Shown piece by piece: positions 1-8,620 of a stretch of 64,000 nt of DNA (positions are counted from its first letter, which is position 1; the number at the start of each line of letters is the position of its first letter). Below the pieces are notes generated by a model. It was not told where the DNA came from. It saw nothing but the letters and a program-made list of their open reading frames with translations, and did no database searches. The stretch lies in the NCBI GenBank assembly GCA_039029535.1, contig JBCCFW010000012.1, positions 19,687 through 83,686 of the forward strand, given 5' to 3'. The translations under genes and the position numbers were made by a program. Origin of the DNA: JBCCFW01 sp039029535. GTDB taxonomy: Bacteria; Acidobacteriota; JBCCFW01.

Positions 1-174
1 CGTCAGGAGCCGGCTGAGCAAAAGAAGGCTCGCAACGCCGTCTCCATGGCGATCGAGCGAGCACTGAAGCAGCTGGGCAAACAGTCCCGATCGCTGGAAG
101 CGCACTTGCGGGAACACGTCGCTACGGGATTCAACTCCCGGTATCGCGATCCGGGCTTCCGTTGGGTGGTATGA
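1..174 (+). CDS. C-terminal end of an unknown protein (cut by window edge)
   Basis: The frame is open from base 1 for 57 codons and stops at TGA 172-174; the start lies outside the window. The visible part is a basic helical stretch (ARNAVSMAIERALKQLGK) followed by an end reading HLREHVATGFNSRYRDPGF and a short hydrophobic terminus. From memory, a comparable ending (a His/Arg helix, then TG, an aromatic residue, DP and a final Trp) closes a number of uncharacterised bacterial proteins, but this is too little to name a function. Lying inside the presumed integrated element, it may be element cargo or host sequence. The frame is better supported than the antisense frame in the same place because it ends cleanly and is followed by a 70-base gap. 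Confidence 0.5.
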   Translation, partial: RQEPAEQKKARNAVSMAIERALKQLGKQSRSLEAHLREHVATGFNSRYRDPGFRWVV

Positions 175-243
175 GGGAGGGCGGTCGCGGCTTTGGTGAT
201 CCGGGCGACCACGACGCAACGAGGCCGCGCATGGCTGTCGGTC

Positions 244-1194
244 TTACCCCGGCGGTAGCCAAACAGGTGCCGTGAACCAGTGCCATGCGTGGAAAACGAA
301 CGAGGCCAGGGCTACGACGAGCAGCACTTGCAGCACGCGATGGAGCGGGATGAGCCAGCGGTAGCCTCCACCCCAGGGGTTCCAGCCGCCGAGGACTGGG
401 GTGTGGTTGGTGCGTTCCTCTTCTTCACGAAGGGGGCCGACGCTGGCGGTGAGGATGCCTCGGAGGATGTTGTAGACGAGCAGGACCACCGCGAGGGCAA
501 GCGCCCAGGGGCCACGATGGCGGTCGAGCAGCAAGGAGCCGACCGTGGTCTGGTTCCAGGTGTCGATGGGGCCGGCCTGGGGACCAGCTGCCGCTTCAAC
601 GAGATGTGGTGCCTTGAGCTGAGCGGAAGAGAGCGTCAACCAGGTTGCCGCCTCCAAGGCGTAGGGGCCGACAAAGGCCACGAGCAGGAGGAGGTGGAAG
701 AGGAGCCTGGGGCCGGTGTAGTTGCGGCGGAGGATCGACCAGGGGTCGGATGCTCTCGGAGGGAACTTGGCCCCTTCGATTGGGTTGTCGTCGAGTACGA
801 GGCCACGGATACGGCTAAGGTCGACATTTGTGAGTATGGCCTTGTTGAGATGGGCCTCGCTGAGGTCGGAGTTTCTGATGTCAGCATTGCTAAGGTTGGC
901 CATGAAGAGATCCGACCCAGTAAGATCAGCGCCGTGCAGGATGGCCCCACCAAGGTTCGCCCTCTGCATGCGAGCCCTACTGAGGTCGGCATTCATCAGT
1001 CGAGCCTCGCGAAGGTCGGCCTGAAAGAGCATCGCCTCGCTCAAGTCGGCCGCGCTGAGGTTGGCTTGGCTGAGCTTGCCTACGAGGACCTCGGCCCCTC
1101 CGAGGTCCGGCACCACGTGCGGGTTCTCCGCCCTCCACTCATTCCACGCCTCCACGCCTTCCTTCAGCTTCGCCAAGTGCTCCGGGTTCGCCAT
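244..1194 (-). CDS. Pentapeptide-repeat protein with C-terminal membrane helices
   Basis: This 316-residue protein carries about 17 consecutive A(D/N)Lxx-type pentapeptides at residues 43-130, which form a right-handed quadrilateral beta-helix in this family. A linker and three hydrophobic segments follow, at roughly residues 164-186, 229-250 and 287-305, so the repeat helix should sit at the cytoplasmic face of the membrane. A GTG codon lies directly before the chosen ATG; ATG at 1194 is preferred because AGGAGG lies 5 bases upstream of it. Pentapeptide proteins include gyrase-protecting and membrane-linked scaffolds, but nothing here points to a particular target. It sits in the cargo part of the element, in the same orientation as the lectin-domain gene behind it. 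Function not known. Confidence 0.85.
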   Translation of the reverse strand: MANPEHLAKLKEGVEAWNEWRAENPHVVPDLGGAEVLVGKLSQANLSAADLSEAMLFQADLREARLMNADLSRARMQRANLGGAILHGADLTGSDLFMANLSNADIRNSDLSEAHLNKAILTNVDLSRIRGLVLDDNPIEGAKFPPRASDPWSILRRNYTGPRLLFHLLLLVAFVGPYALEAATWLTLSSAQLKAPHLVEAAAGPQAGPIDTWNQTTVGSLLLDRHRGPWALALAVVLLVYNILRGILTASVGPLREEEERTNHTPVLGGWNPWGGGYRWLIPLHRVLQVLLVVALASFVFHAWHWFTAPVWLPPG

Positions 1195-1302
1195 CACGTC
1201 CTCCTCTCGGTGTCCGCGGAGTCTAATAGCCTAGGGCGAAAGGAGGCAGGCTGTGAGCGGCTCGGGGCCGACGGTGTTGTTGCGCGTCAACTCTCGCAGT
1301 CT

Positions 1303-2019
1303 TCAGGGCTGTGCGCTGCTGGTAGGCGGGGTTGGTGCCTCTCTTCCGATCGCCATCCATTGAACGAATGCCGTCGCGGACTGGATGTTGCCCTTGACTC
1401 TCAGCTCGAAGCCCCCCGCCTCCACTCTGAGGACCTCGGCCGCTACATCGGCCCTTCCTTCCGAAATGTCGAAGCCACGCAGGGCGGGGAAGACCGTGGG
1501 TCTGTTTGCGAAGGGGCGCTTGAAGTCGATCCAGAAGTCGAGCCACTTCTTGCCCTTGGATGCCTCGCTCGGCTTGAACACGAACTCGTCAGTCAGGATC
1601 TGTTGGTCGCTCAGCGCGTCAAGTATCTGAGAGGCCCCAGCCTTCAGTTCCGAGACCTCGGTCGCATCGGCCTGAGCTCCTTCCCTCAGCCTCTCCAACT
1701 CCTCGACAACGTCGATCTGCTCTCTGATCTGCTCTCTGACTTGAGTCTTCGACTCGCTCTTCACGTAGTCCGCGAAGCCGAGCTTCGCGAGAAGGCCCAG
1801 AACTGTGGCCGCAAGTCCGATGAAGGCAAGTGTTCCTGCTCGACTGGATCTAAGGTCGTCACGAGACTCTCTCGCTGCTCGGTCGATACGATCACGATAG
1901 TCCGTCTTGAGCTCGCCGAGCTTCTCCTCCAACAGGAGCTTGTTCCCAAGCTCGCTATTCAGGGCCTGACTTCGCTCGGCAAGATCATCGCGGTCTTCCA
2001 CCGGCTTGCTGTTCGCCAT
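1303..2019 (-). CDS. Coiled-coil membrane protein with H-type lectin-like domain
   Basis: The product has 238 residues. Residues 10-58 are charged and heptad-like, 62-80 form one hydrophobic helix (GTLAFIGLAATVLGLLAKL), 92-140 are a second coiled coil, and 160-226 match the H-type lectin pattern: an F-x-R-P-F start, then PTVF, a middle GGFELRV strand and a closing VQWMAIG. H-type lectin domains bind sugars (the snail agglutinin fold) and are also found on phage tail and secreted bacterial proteins. GAGGAGG lies just upstream of the ATG. The order of coiled coil, membrane helix, coiled coil and lectin suggests a membrane-anchored, probably oligomeric, surface or envelope protein. Carriage on an integrative element fits phage-exclusion or surface-recognition cargo, but that is inference. 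Confidence 0.75.
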   Translation of the reverse strand: MANSKPVEDRDDLAERSQALNSELGNKLLLEEKLGELKTDYRDRIDRAARESRDDLRSSRAGTLAFIGLAATVLGLLAKLGFADYVKSESKTQVREQIREQIDVVEELERLREGAQADATEVSELKAGASQILDALSDQQILTDEFVFKPSEASKGKKWLDFWIDFKRPFANRPTVFPALRGFDISEGRADVAAEVLRVEAGGFELRVKGNIQSATAFVQWMAIGREAPTPPTSSAQP

Positions 2020-2123
2020 CTCGGCCTCCTCGGGACGCAGCTCGGGCAGGGATCTGAGGTTTGATCGGTAGCTACGTCAGGCGGCCGAGAAGTCCGCCAA
2101 GTTTCTGTGGCCCGGAGGGCGGC

Positions 2124-2336
2124 GTGAGCCTCCGGATCTCCCCCGAGGCCTACCTCGCCCAGTGCGAGAGGCTCGGCGCGGAGCCGGAGCTGCTGGCTGT
2201 GATGCCGCCTCTACAGCATTCGACGCCGCCCGCGAGTCGATACCTAGAGCTGTTGCTTGGCAGCTCTGTTCGCGCCGAGTTCTCCAGGGCCACAGATCTT
2301 GTGGCCCCTCATCCACGGAAGTCGTGGCGCATCTGA
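2124..2336 (+). CDS. Small hypothetical protein (element-encoded)
   Basis: A 70-residue frame starting at GTG 2124, with GGAGGGCGG directly upstream as a plausible ribosome binding site. The first part (RISPEAYLAQCERLGAEPE) reads like an amphipathic helical protein, while the end is basic and low in structure. It lies just before the 80-residue ORF and the replication gene on the same strand. I recognise no family. An upstream ATG at 2061 would add 21 residues but has no better signal. Codon composition does not settle whether it is expressed. Confidence 0.35.
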   Translation: MSLRISPEAYLAQCERLGAEPELLAVMPPLQHSTPPASRYLELLLGSSVRAEFSRATDLVAPHPRKSWRI

Positions 2337-2368
2337 GGTGAGTTCACTTCTCTCACCCAGGCGGTGCC

Positions 2369-2611
2369 ATGACGGCCCGATCTCGACAGTCCGACCACCC
2401 CGAGGAGGCCCTCCTGAGGGTCTGCGCCACGCTCTCGACCCTGACCGGTCGGACGTGGTCGCTCGAAGAGGGGCGCGACTGGGCGTATCGGGTCGGAGGG
2501 CCTCTCGCGACCGCGCTCCTGGCCGCTGCGCCGTCTCCTACCCCCGAGCCCGAGTCCAGTTGCTCGACTGAGACTCCACGGACTGATGGGCTCGGGCCTT
2601 CAGGACTCTGA
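2369..2611 (+). CDS. Small hypothetical protein coupled to the replication gene
   Basis: An 80-residue frame. Its N-terminal half is a compact helical stretch containing PEEALLRVCATLSTLTGR and then WSLEEGRDWAYRV; the last 25 residues are Pro/Ser/Thr-rich. Its TGA stop (2609-2611) is followed one base later by the ATG of the primase/helicase gene (2613), the arrangement expected for translational coupling. This spacing is the main reason to accept it. Small proteins just upstream of phage-type primases are often regulators or accessory replication factors, but I recognise no motif. Confidence 0.45.
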   Translation: MTARSRQSDHPEEALLRVCATLSTLTGRTWSLEEGRDWAYRVGGPLATALLAAAPSPTPEPESSCSTETPRTDGLGPSGL

Positions 2612-2612
2612 C

Positions 2613-4808
2613 ATGACGACCGAGCCGACCGAAGGTCACCTGGCGGCCCTGAACTACATCGAACGCGGATGGCGCGTGGTGCCCCTTCGCAGTGGTCAGA
2701 AGAGGCCGTCCGGGAGTCAGGGCCGGTGGGGGAGAGACTTCAGCCACGCACTCGCGTCGGCGGAGTCCGTGAGGGATTGGTGGTCCCGAGAACCAGGCGC
2801 TGGTGTTGGGATCGTCACCGGGAAGGGACTCGTCGTCCTCGACGTTGATCCCCGCCACGGAGGCAACGCCGCGCTCGCGGCGCTCGAGGGCGCCAATGGC
2901 CGGCTCCCGGACACGCTCCGGGTCCGCACCGGTAGCGGCGGCTGGCATCTCTACTTCGCCTGTGTTGGTCATGAGGTCCGCAACTCAGCCAACCGAGTCG
3001 GAGAGGGGCTCGACGTGCGAGGACTCGGTGGCTACGTGGTGGCGCCCCCGTCCACGCACCCCGAGACGGGCGAGCAGTACCGCTGGGATGGCGAGCACGA
3101 GATCGCCACCCTGCCCGAGTGGCTACGTGCTCGGATGACGCGCCTGAAGAAGGAGAGCAAGGCAGCCAGAGCGAGAGTCGACAGCAAGGGGCTCGTCCAA
3201 GAGGGCAAGAGGAACGACTGGTTGACTCGAAGGGCTGGCGGGCTACGCCGGAGCGGTCTTGGCTCGGAGGAGCTTCGTGATGCCTTGTCGAGACTGAACC
3301 AAGAGCAGTGCCGGCCACCCTTGCCTGACGGGGAGATCAACGGGATCTTGCGAAGTGCAGAACGCTGGCCCGTGGGATCGAGCACGGACGATGTCGAGAT
3401 CCTGAACGACATCGCCAATGGTGCCCGTCTCGTCGAGGAGCACTCTCGGCAGATTCGCCACACGAGTGCTTCAGGCTGGCTGGTCTGGGACGGGATGCGT
3501 TGGCGCAAGGATGAGTTGGGCGAAACGATGGAGCTCGCCAAGGAGACTGCGGCTGGCATCCGGGCGGAGGTGCAGGCGATCTTGGGGCGGATGCCAGACG
3601 AGAAACGAGCCAGAGCGTGGCGACATCACGGCAGGTACACGCAGATGATTCCTGGAATGCGGGGCATGCTGACGGTGGCTTCGACCGACCCCGCGATCAC
3701 CCGTCGACAGGAGGACTTCGATCGTCATCCGCTCCTGTTCAACGTCAACAATGGCACGCTGGATCTCGAGACTGGCCAGTTGCGACCGCATGGCCGAGCG
3801 GACCTGCTCACCAAGCTCGCGCCGATTGACTACGACCCCCAGGCCGAGGCGCCGACTTGGAGCGCGTTCTTGTACCGGATCATGGGGGGCGACGCCGAGA
3901 TGGTCAGCTTCCTGCAGCGAGCGGTGGGGGCTTCTCTCGCTGGCGTGGTCCGTGAGCATGCCTTGCTCTTCTGCTTCGGTGACGGCGCGAACGGCAAGAG
4001 CACGTTCCTGGAGACTATCCGCTTCGTTCTCGGCGAGTACGCCCTCCAAGCCGACTTCAACCTGTTCCTCCGCAAGGGTCAGGTGGGCTCTGGTCCCACG
4101 CCGGAGTTGGCTCGACTCGTCGGTGCACGATTCCTCGCTTCCACCGAGGTGGGAGAGGGACGCCAGCTTGCTGAGGAGGTCGTCAAGCAACTCACCGGGG
4201 GGGACACGATCATGGCCTCCCACAAGTACGGCCACCCTTTCGAGTTCAAGCCTGAGTTCACCTTGTGGCTGGCGGCCAACCACAAGCCCCGGGTCCGGGG
4301 AAGCGACCTCGGGATCTGGAGGCGAATCAGGCTGGTCCCGTTCGAGGTGACCATCCCGGAGGAGGAGCGGGATCCCGACCTGCCTGGCAAGCTCCAGGCC
4401 GAGGCCTCCGGGATCCTGGCCTGGGCGGTCCAGGGCTGCCTCGAGTGGTTGCGGCAGGGACTGGAGGCACCCTCGAAGGTCCTACAGGCCACCGAAGGCT
4501 ACCGGTCCGAGTCCGACGTCTTCGGCAAGTTCCTGGAGGAATGCTGCGTGGCGGATGCCCGCAACTCTTCGCTCAGGTCGCGAGCGGCGGACCTCTTGAC
4601 GGCCTGGAAGGACTGGAGCGGTGAGCCGTTGAGTGGTCGTCAGCTCGCCGAGCTCTTGAGAGAGCGGGGCTTCGAGCGACGCCGGAGCGGCGGGAGCTGG
4701 TGGTTGGGAATCGGCCTGAAGGTCGACCCAGCCAGGGAGACCGATGGACAGGTTGGACAGGTGGACAGCAATTCCAAGAGAGTCCGATCGCGGGCGGGCG
4801 CAGGATGA
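2613..4808 (+). CDS. Phage/plasmid primase-helicase (Prim-Pol, PriCT, D5-type SF3 helicase)
   Basis: The protein has 731 residues. Residues 5-170 resemble bifunctional primase-polymerase domains (AALNYIERGWRVVPL start, then GIVTGKGLVVLDVD with the acidic metal-binding pair, and RTGSGGWHLYF). A primase C-terminal helical domain follows (EGKRNDWLTRRAG). Residues about 360-450 match the D5 N-terminal region (FNVNNGTLDLETG), and the SF3 helicase begins with Walker A GDGANGKST at 456-464, followed by STEVGEG and the LAANHKPRVRG segment with Asn556. The C-terminus looks like a winged helix. Such proteins prime and unwind DNA for phages, satellites and integrative plasmids. ATG 2613 is chosen over ATG 2586 because it follows the upstream stop codon and keeps the conserved start. 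Confidence 0.93.
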   Translation: MTTEPTEGHLAALNYIERGWRVVPLRSGQKRPSGSQGRWGRDFSHALASAESVRDWWSREPGAGVGIVTGKGLVVLDVDPRHGGNAALAALEGANGRLPDTLRVRTGSGGWHLYFACVGHEVRNSANRVGEGLDVRGLGGYVVAPPSTHPETGEQYRWDGEHEIATLPEWLRARMTRLKKESKAARARVDSKGLVQEGKRNDWLTRRAGGLRRSGLGSEELRDALSRLNQEQCRPPLPDGEINGILRSAERWPVGSSTDDVEILNDIANGARLVEEHSRQIRHTSASGWLVWDGMRWRKDELGETMELAKETAAGIRAEVQAILGRMPDEKRARAWRHHGRYTQMIPGMRGMLTVASTDPAITRRQEDFDRHPLLFNVNNGTLDLETGQLRPHGRADLLTKLAPIDYDPQAEAPTWSAFLYRIMGGDAEMVSFLQRAVGASLAGVVREHALLFCFGDGANGKSTFLETIRFVLGEYALQADFNLFLRKGQVGSGPTPELARLVGARFLASTEVGEGRQLAEEVVKQLTGGDTIMASHKYGHPFEFKPEFTLWLAANHKPRVRGSDLGIWRRIRLVPFEVTIPEEERDPDLPGKLQAEASGILAWAVQGCLEWLRQGLEAPSKVLQATEGYRSESDVFGKFLEECCVADARNSSLRSRAADLLTAWKDWSGEPLSGRQLAELLRERGFERRRSGGSWWLGIGLKVDPARETDGQVGQVDSNSKRVRSRAGAG

Positions 4809-4849
4809 GGAGTTTCGCGAGTCGGCCGTCCGACCTGTCCAAGTGTCCA
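4745..4849. repeat. Iteron-like 9-base repeats at the end of the primase gene
   Basis: TGGACAGGT occurs twice in tandem at 4745-4753 and 4754-4762, followed by a partial GGACAG copy. The same nonamer occurs inverted at 4833-4841 (ACCTGTCCA), followed by a degenerate inverted copy at 4842-4849. The copies straddle the stop codon of the replication gene, so coding constraint alone does not explain the inverted set in the non-coding gap. Short repeated sites next to a replication initiator are typical of origins. Binding by the recombinase or another element protein is an alternative. Confidence 0.45.
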
Positions 4850-4956
4850 TTGCAACTCGAACGGACCAGTAGTGCCGGAGTCGCGGCAGACGTGCAACCT
4901 TGCGGTGAGCGCATCGAATACCTAAACGACCGGCACCCATCGACTCAGGAGGCAAC

Positions 4957-6606
<1,650 letters not shown>

Positions 6607-6654
6607 ACGACCAGCTTGGGGAAGGTGCGTCTCCTCATCAATTAGAACGAAAAG

Positions 6655-6664
6655 CGAACGTTCG
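6655..6664. promoter_or_regulatory. CGAACGTTCG palindrome upstream of the transporter operon
   Basis: A perfect 10-base palindrome in the only sizeable gap before the 17.6-kb operon. It is a candidate operator by position alone. I see no convincing -35/-10 pair next to it, and a 10-base palindrome can occur by chance. Confidence 0.2.
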
Positions 6665-6821
6665 TGGTTCCCAATCCGCGAACCGGGCATCACCGTCTGC
6701 CGAGTAGGATGGCCGGCTCGATCAGACCCCGTCCTCCGGATGCGGAAGTTCATGAACCCGCTCGGATTCGACCCGTAGGACGCCGCAACCGAACGACTGT
6801 CACGCCCTGGGGGCTCACCGC

Positions 6822-7727
6822 ATGCGCATCGAGATCCGTGGTCTGAATCAGGTCTATCCCGGAGGGTTCCAGGCCCTCCACGACGTCGAGCTCGCCGTCG
6901 ACCGGGGGCTCACCGGCCTCCTGGGCCCGAACGGCGCCGGCAAGACCACCCTCATGAACGTGGTCGCCACGCTCCTGGAGCCCACCCAGGGCCAGGTCCT
7001 CGTCGACGGGCAGCCGCTCGGCGAAGACCGCAACCAGATCCGCGCCCGCCTCGGCTACCTCCCGCAGGACTGGGGCGCCCCCCGCTCCGCCCGCTGCTCC
7101 GAGGTCCTCGACCTCATGCTCAACCTCCGCGGCGTGAAGGCGAAGAGCGACCGCCGCGAGGCCATCAAGCAGGCCCTCGAGTGGGTGAACCTCGCCGACC
7201 TGGGCAAGCGCAAGGTCAAGACCCTCTCCGGTGGTCAGCTCCGTCGCCTCGGCGTCGCCCAGGCCCTCGTCGGCGACCCCGAGCTCATCATCCTCGACGA
7301 GCCCACCGTCGGCATGGACCCTGACGAGCGCGTGCAGTTCCGACGTCTCCTCTCCCAGCTCGGCACCGAGCGCACGATCATCCTCTCCACCCACGTCGTG
7401 CCCGACATCGGCAGTAGCTGCGAGCAGGTCGTCGTCCTCGACCAGGGCCGCCGCGCCTTCCAGGGGCGACCCGAAGAGTTCGTGAAGAAGGCCGACGGCA
7501 AGGTCTTCGAGTGTCTCCTTCCCTCCGGTGACGAGTCCCAGCTTCCCGCTGGGCTCACCGTCGTGTCCCACCAGCCCAGCGCCGACGGCACGATCTACCG
7601 CCTGGTCGGTGAGCCCGCTCCCGACCACGGCCTCGAGCTGACACCCGTCGAGCCCGGACTCGAAGAGGCCTACCTCTGCCAGGTCGGCCAAGCCGCCTTC
7701 GACGAGCTCGCCGCGTCGGCGGCCTGA
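6822..7727 (+). CDS. ABC transporter ATP-binding protein
   Basis: A 301-residue nucleotide-binding subunit of the ABC-2 (drug/lipid export) type. All motifs are present: Walker A GPNGAGKT at 35-42, the Q-loop region GYLPQD, signature LSGGQ at 135-139, Walker B with Asp159-Glu160, and the H-loop His191 in STHVV. The C-terminal 90 residues are the accessory domain usual for this group. It powers the permeases that follow; only 11 bases separate its stop from the first permease. Its domain is closely similar to the ATPase fused to the RND pump at 18938-23722 (shared STHVV-x-DIGSSC and the GxPxEF-xxKAxGK pattern), so the two are paralogues and may pair. As the first gene of the operon it sits behind a 215-base gap with a CGAACGTTCG palindrome at 6655-6664. 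Confidence 0.95.
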   Translation: MRIEIRGLNQVYPGGFQALHDVELAVDRGLTGLLGPNGAGKTTLMNVVATLLEPTQGQVLVDGQPLGEDRNQIRARLGYLPQDWGAPRSARCSEVLDLMLNLRGVKAKSDRREAIKQALEWVNLADLGKRKVKTLSGGQLRRLGVAQALVGDPELIILDEPTVGMDPDERVQFRRLLSQLGTERTIILSTHVVPDIGSSCEQVVVLDQGRRAFQGRPEEFVKKADGKVFECLLPSGDESQLPAGLTVVSHQPSADGTIYRLVGEPAPDHGLELTPVEPGLEEAYLCQVGQAAFDELAASAA

Positions 7728-7738
7728 GGACGCGCGAC

Positions 7739-8605
7739 ATGAAGCACGTCCTCTCCATCGCCGCCTTCGAGGCGCGACTGACCCTCCGGATGATCCGCGT
7801 GTGGGTGCTCGGCATCATCGCGCTGCTGAGCGGGATCGGCACGCTCGGCTACTACGTCTTCATCCACCGGGTCTTCTCCGGCTTCACCGGGCCGGCCAGT
7901 TACATCGTCCGTGAGTTCGGCCTGATCTACTCCGGGCTGATGGGCGCCCTCATGCTCGGCCTGTTCGCGATGTTCTTCGTCTTCGACTGGCGACATCGCG
8001 ATCGCACGAGCCGCTTCACCGTCACTTACGACGGGAGCGAGGTCACCCCGCTCGCCCTCGCCTGGGGGAAGTTCCTCGGCTTGACCGCGCCGATCTTCGG
8101 CTTCTTCCTCCTGCTGATCCCCTTCCAGATCATCGCGTCACTCATCGCCGACCTGCGGCTTCCCTTGTCGGCCTACCTGATGGGTGACTGGTGGCTCGGC
8201 CTGATGGCTGCCTTGCCGCTTCCGGCCATGGCCTTCGGCATCGCCGCCGCGCTCCGCAGCCGTGCTCTGGCGATCATCGTCCCCATCGTGTGGTTTGCCG
8301 GGATCCTCTCCCTGGCCTTCTGGGCTCAGGTCCCCGAGTGGGTGATCGCCATGCTTGGCGGCTTGACCGAGATCCCCATCTACTCGGAGTTCGTCGGCTA
8401 TCAGGTCGATCCGATCTTCTGGCTCCAGCGGGTCTCCATCATCGCGCAGGTCGTCGCCTTCGTGAGCCTCGGCGCCCTCGGCTCCTGGGCGCCCGCCCGC
8501 CATGCCGCCGCCCGTGCTCGCACCCGCCTGCTCGTGCTCGGCAGCTTCCTGGTCTTGATCCTGAGCTTCGCTGCCAGTGCCTTCCTCTACCTCCGCGGCG
8601 TGTAG
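7739..8605 (+). CDS. ABC-2-type permease, N-terminal part of a split permease/M1-like protein
   Basis: The 288-residue membrane protein has about seven hydrophobic segments and carries the FDWRHRD motif also found in its downstream paralogue. The frame ends at TAG 8603-8605, but the same frame reopens at once and continues for another 886 codons (to 11266). Across the stop the two paralogues align without a gap: LYLRGV-stop-AAEAVV against EYRRGTTQREAVV. The ancestral gene was therefore very probably one fused gene like the one at 11263-14682. As it stands it encodes a permease alone, fed by the ATPase 11 bases upstream. Confidence 0.85.
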   Translation: MKHVLSIAAFEARLTLRMIRVWVLGIIALLSGIGTLGYYVFIHRVFSGFTGPASYIVREFGLIYSGLMGALMLGLFAMFFVFDWRHRDRTSRFTVTYDGSEVTPLALAWGKFLGLTAPIFGFFLLLIPFQIIASLIADLRLPLSAYLMGDWWLGLMAALPLPAMAFGIAAALRSRALAIIVPIVWFAGILSLAFWAQVPEWVIAMLGGLTEIPIYSEFVGYQVDPIFWLQRVSIIAQVVAFVSLGALGSWAPARHAAARARTRLLVLGSFLVLILSFAASAFLYLRGV

Positions 8606-8620
8606 GCCGCCGAGGCCGTC

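Noticed and set aside
280..2064. 594-codon + strand ORF across the pentapeptide and lectin genes
   Set aside because: It is antisense to two well-supported genes, has no family resemblance, and its repetitive KVG/EVG text mirrors the pentapeptide DNA.
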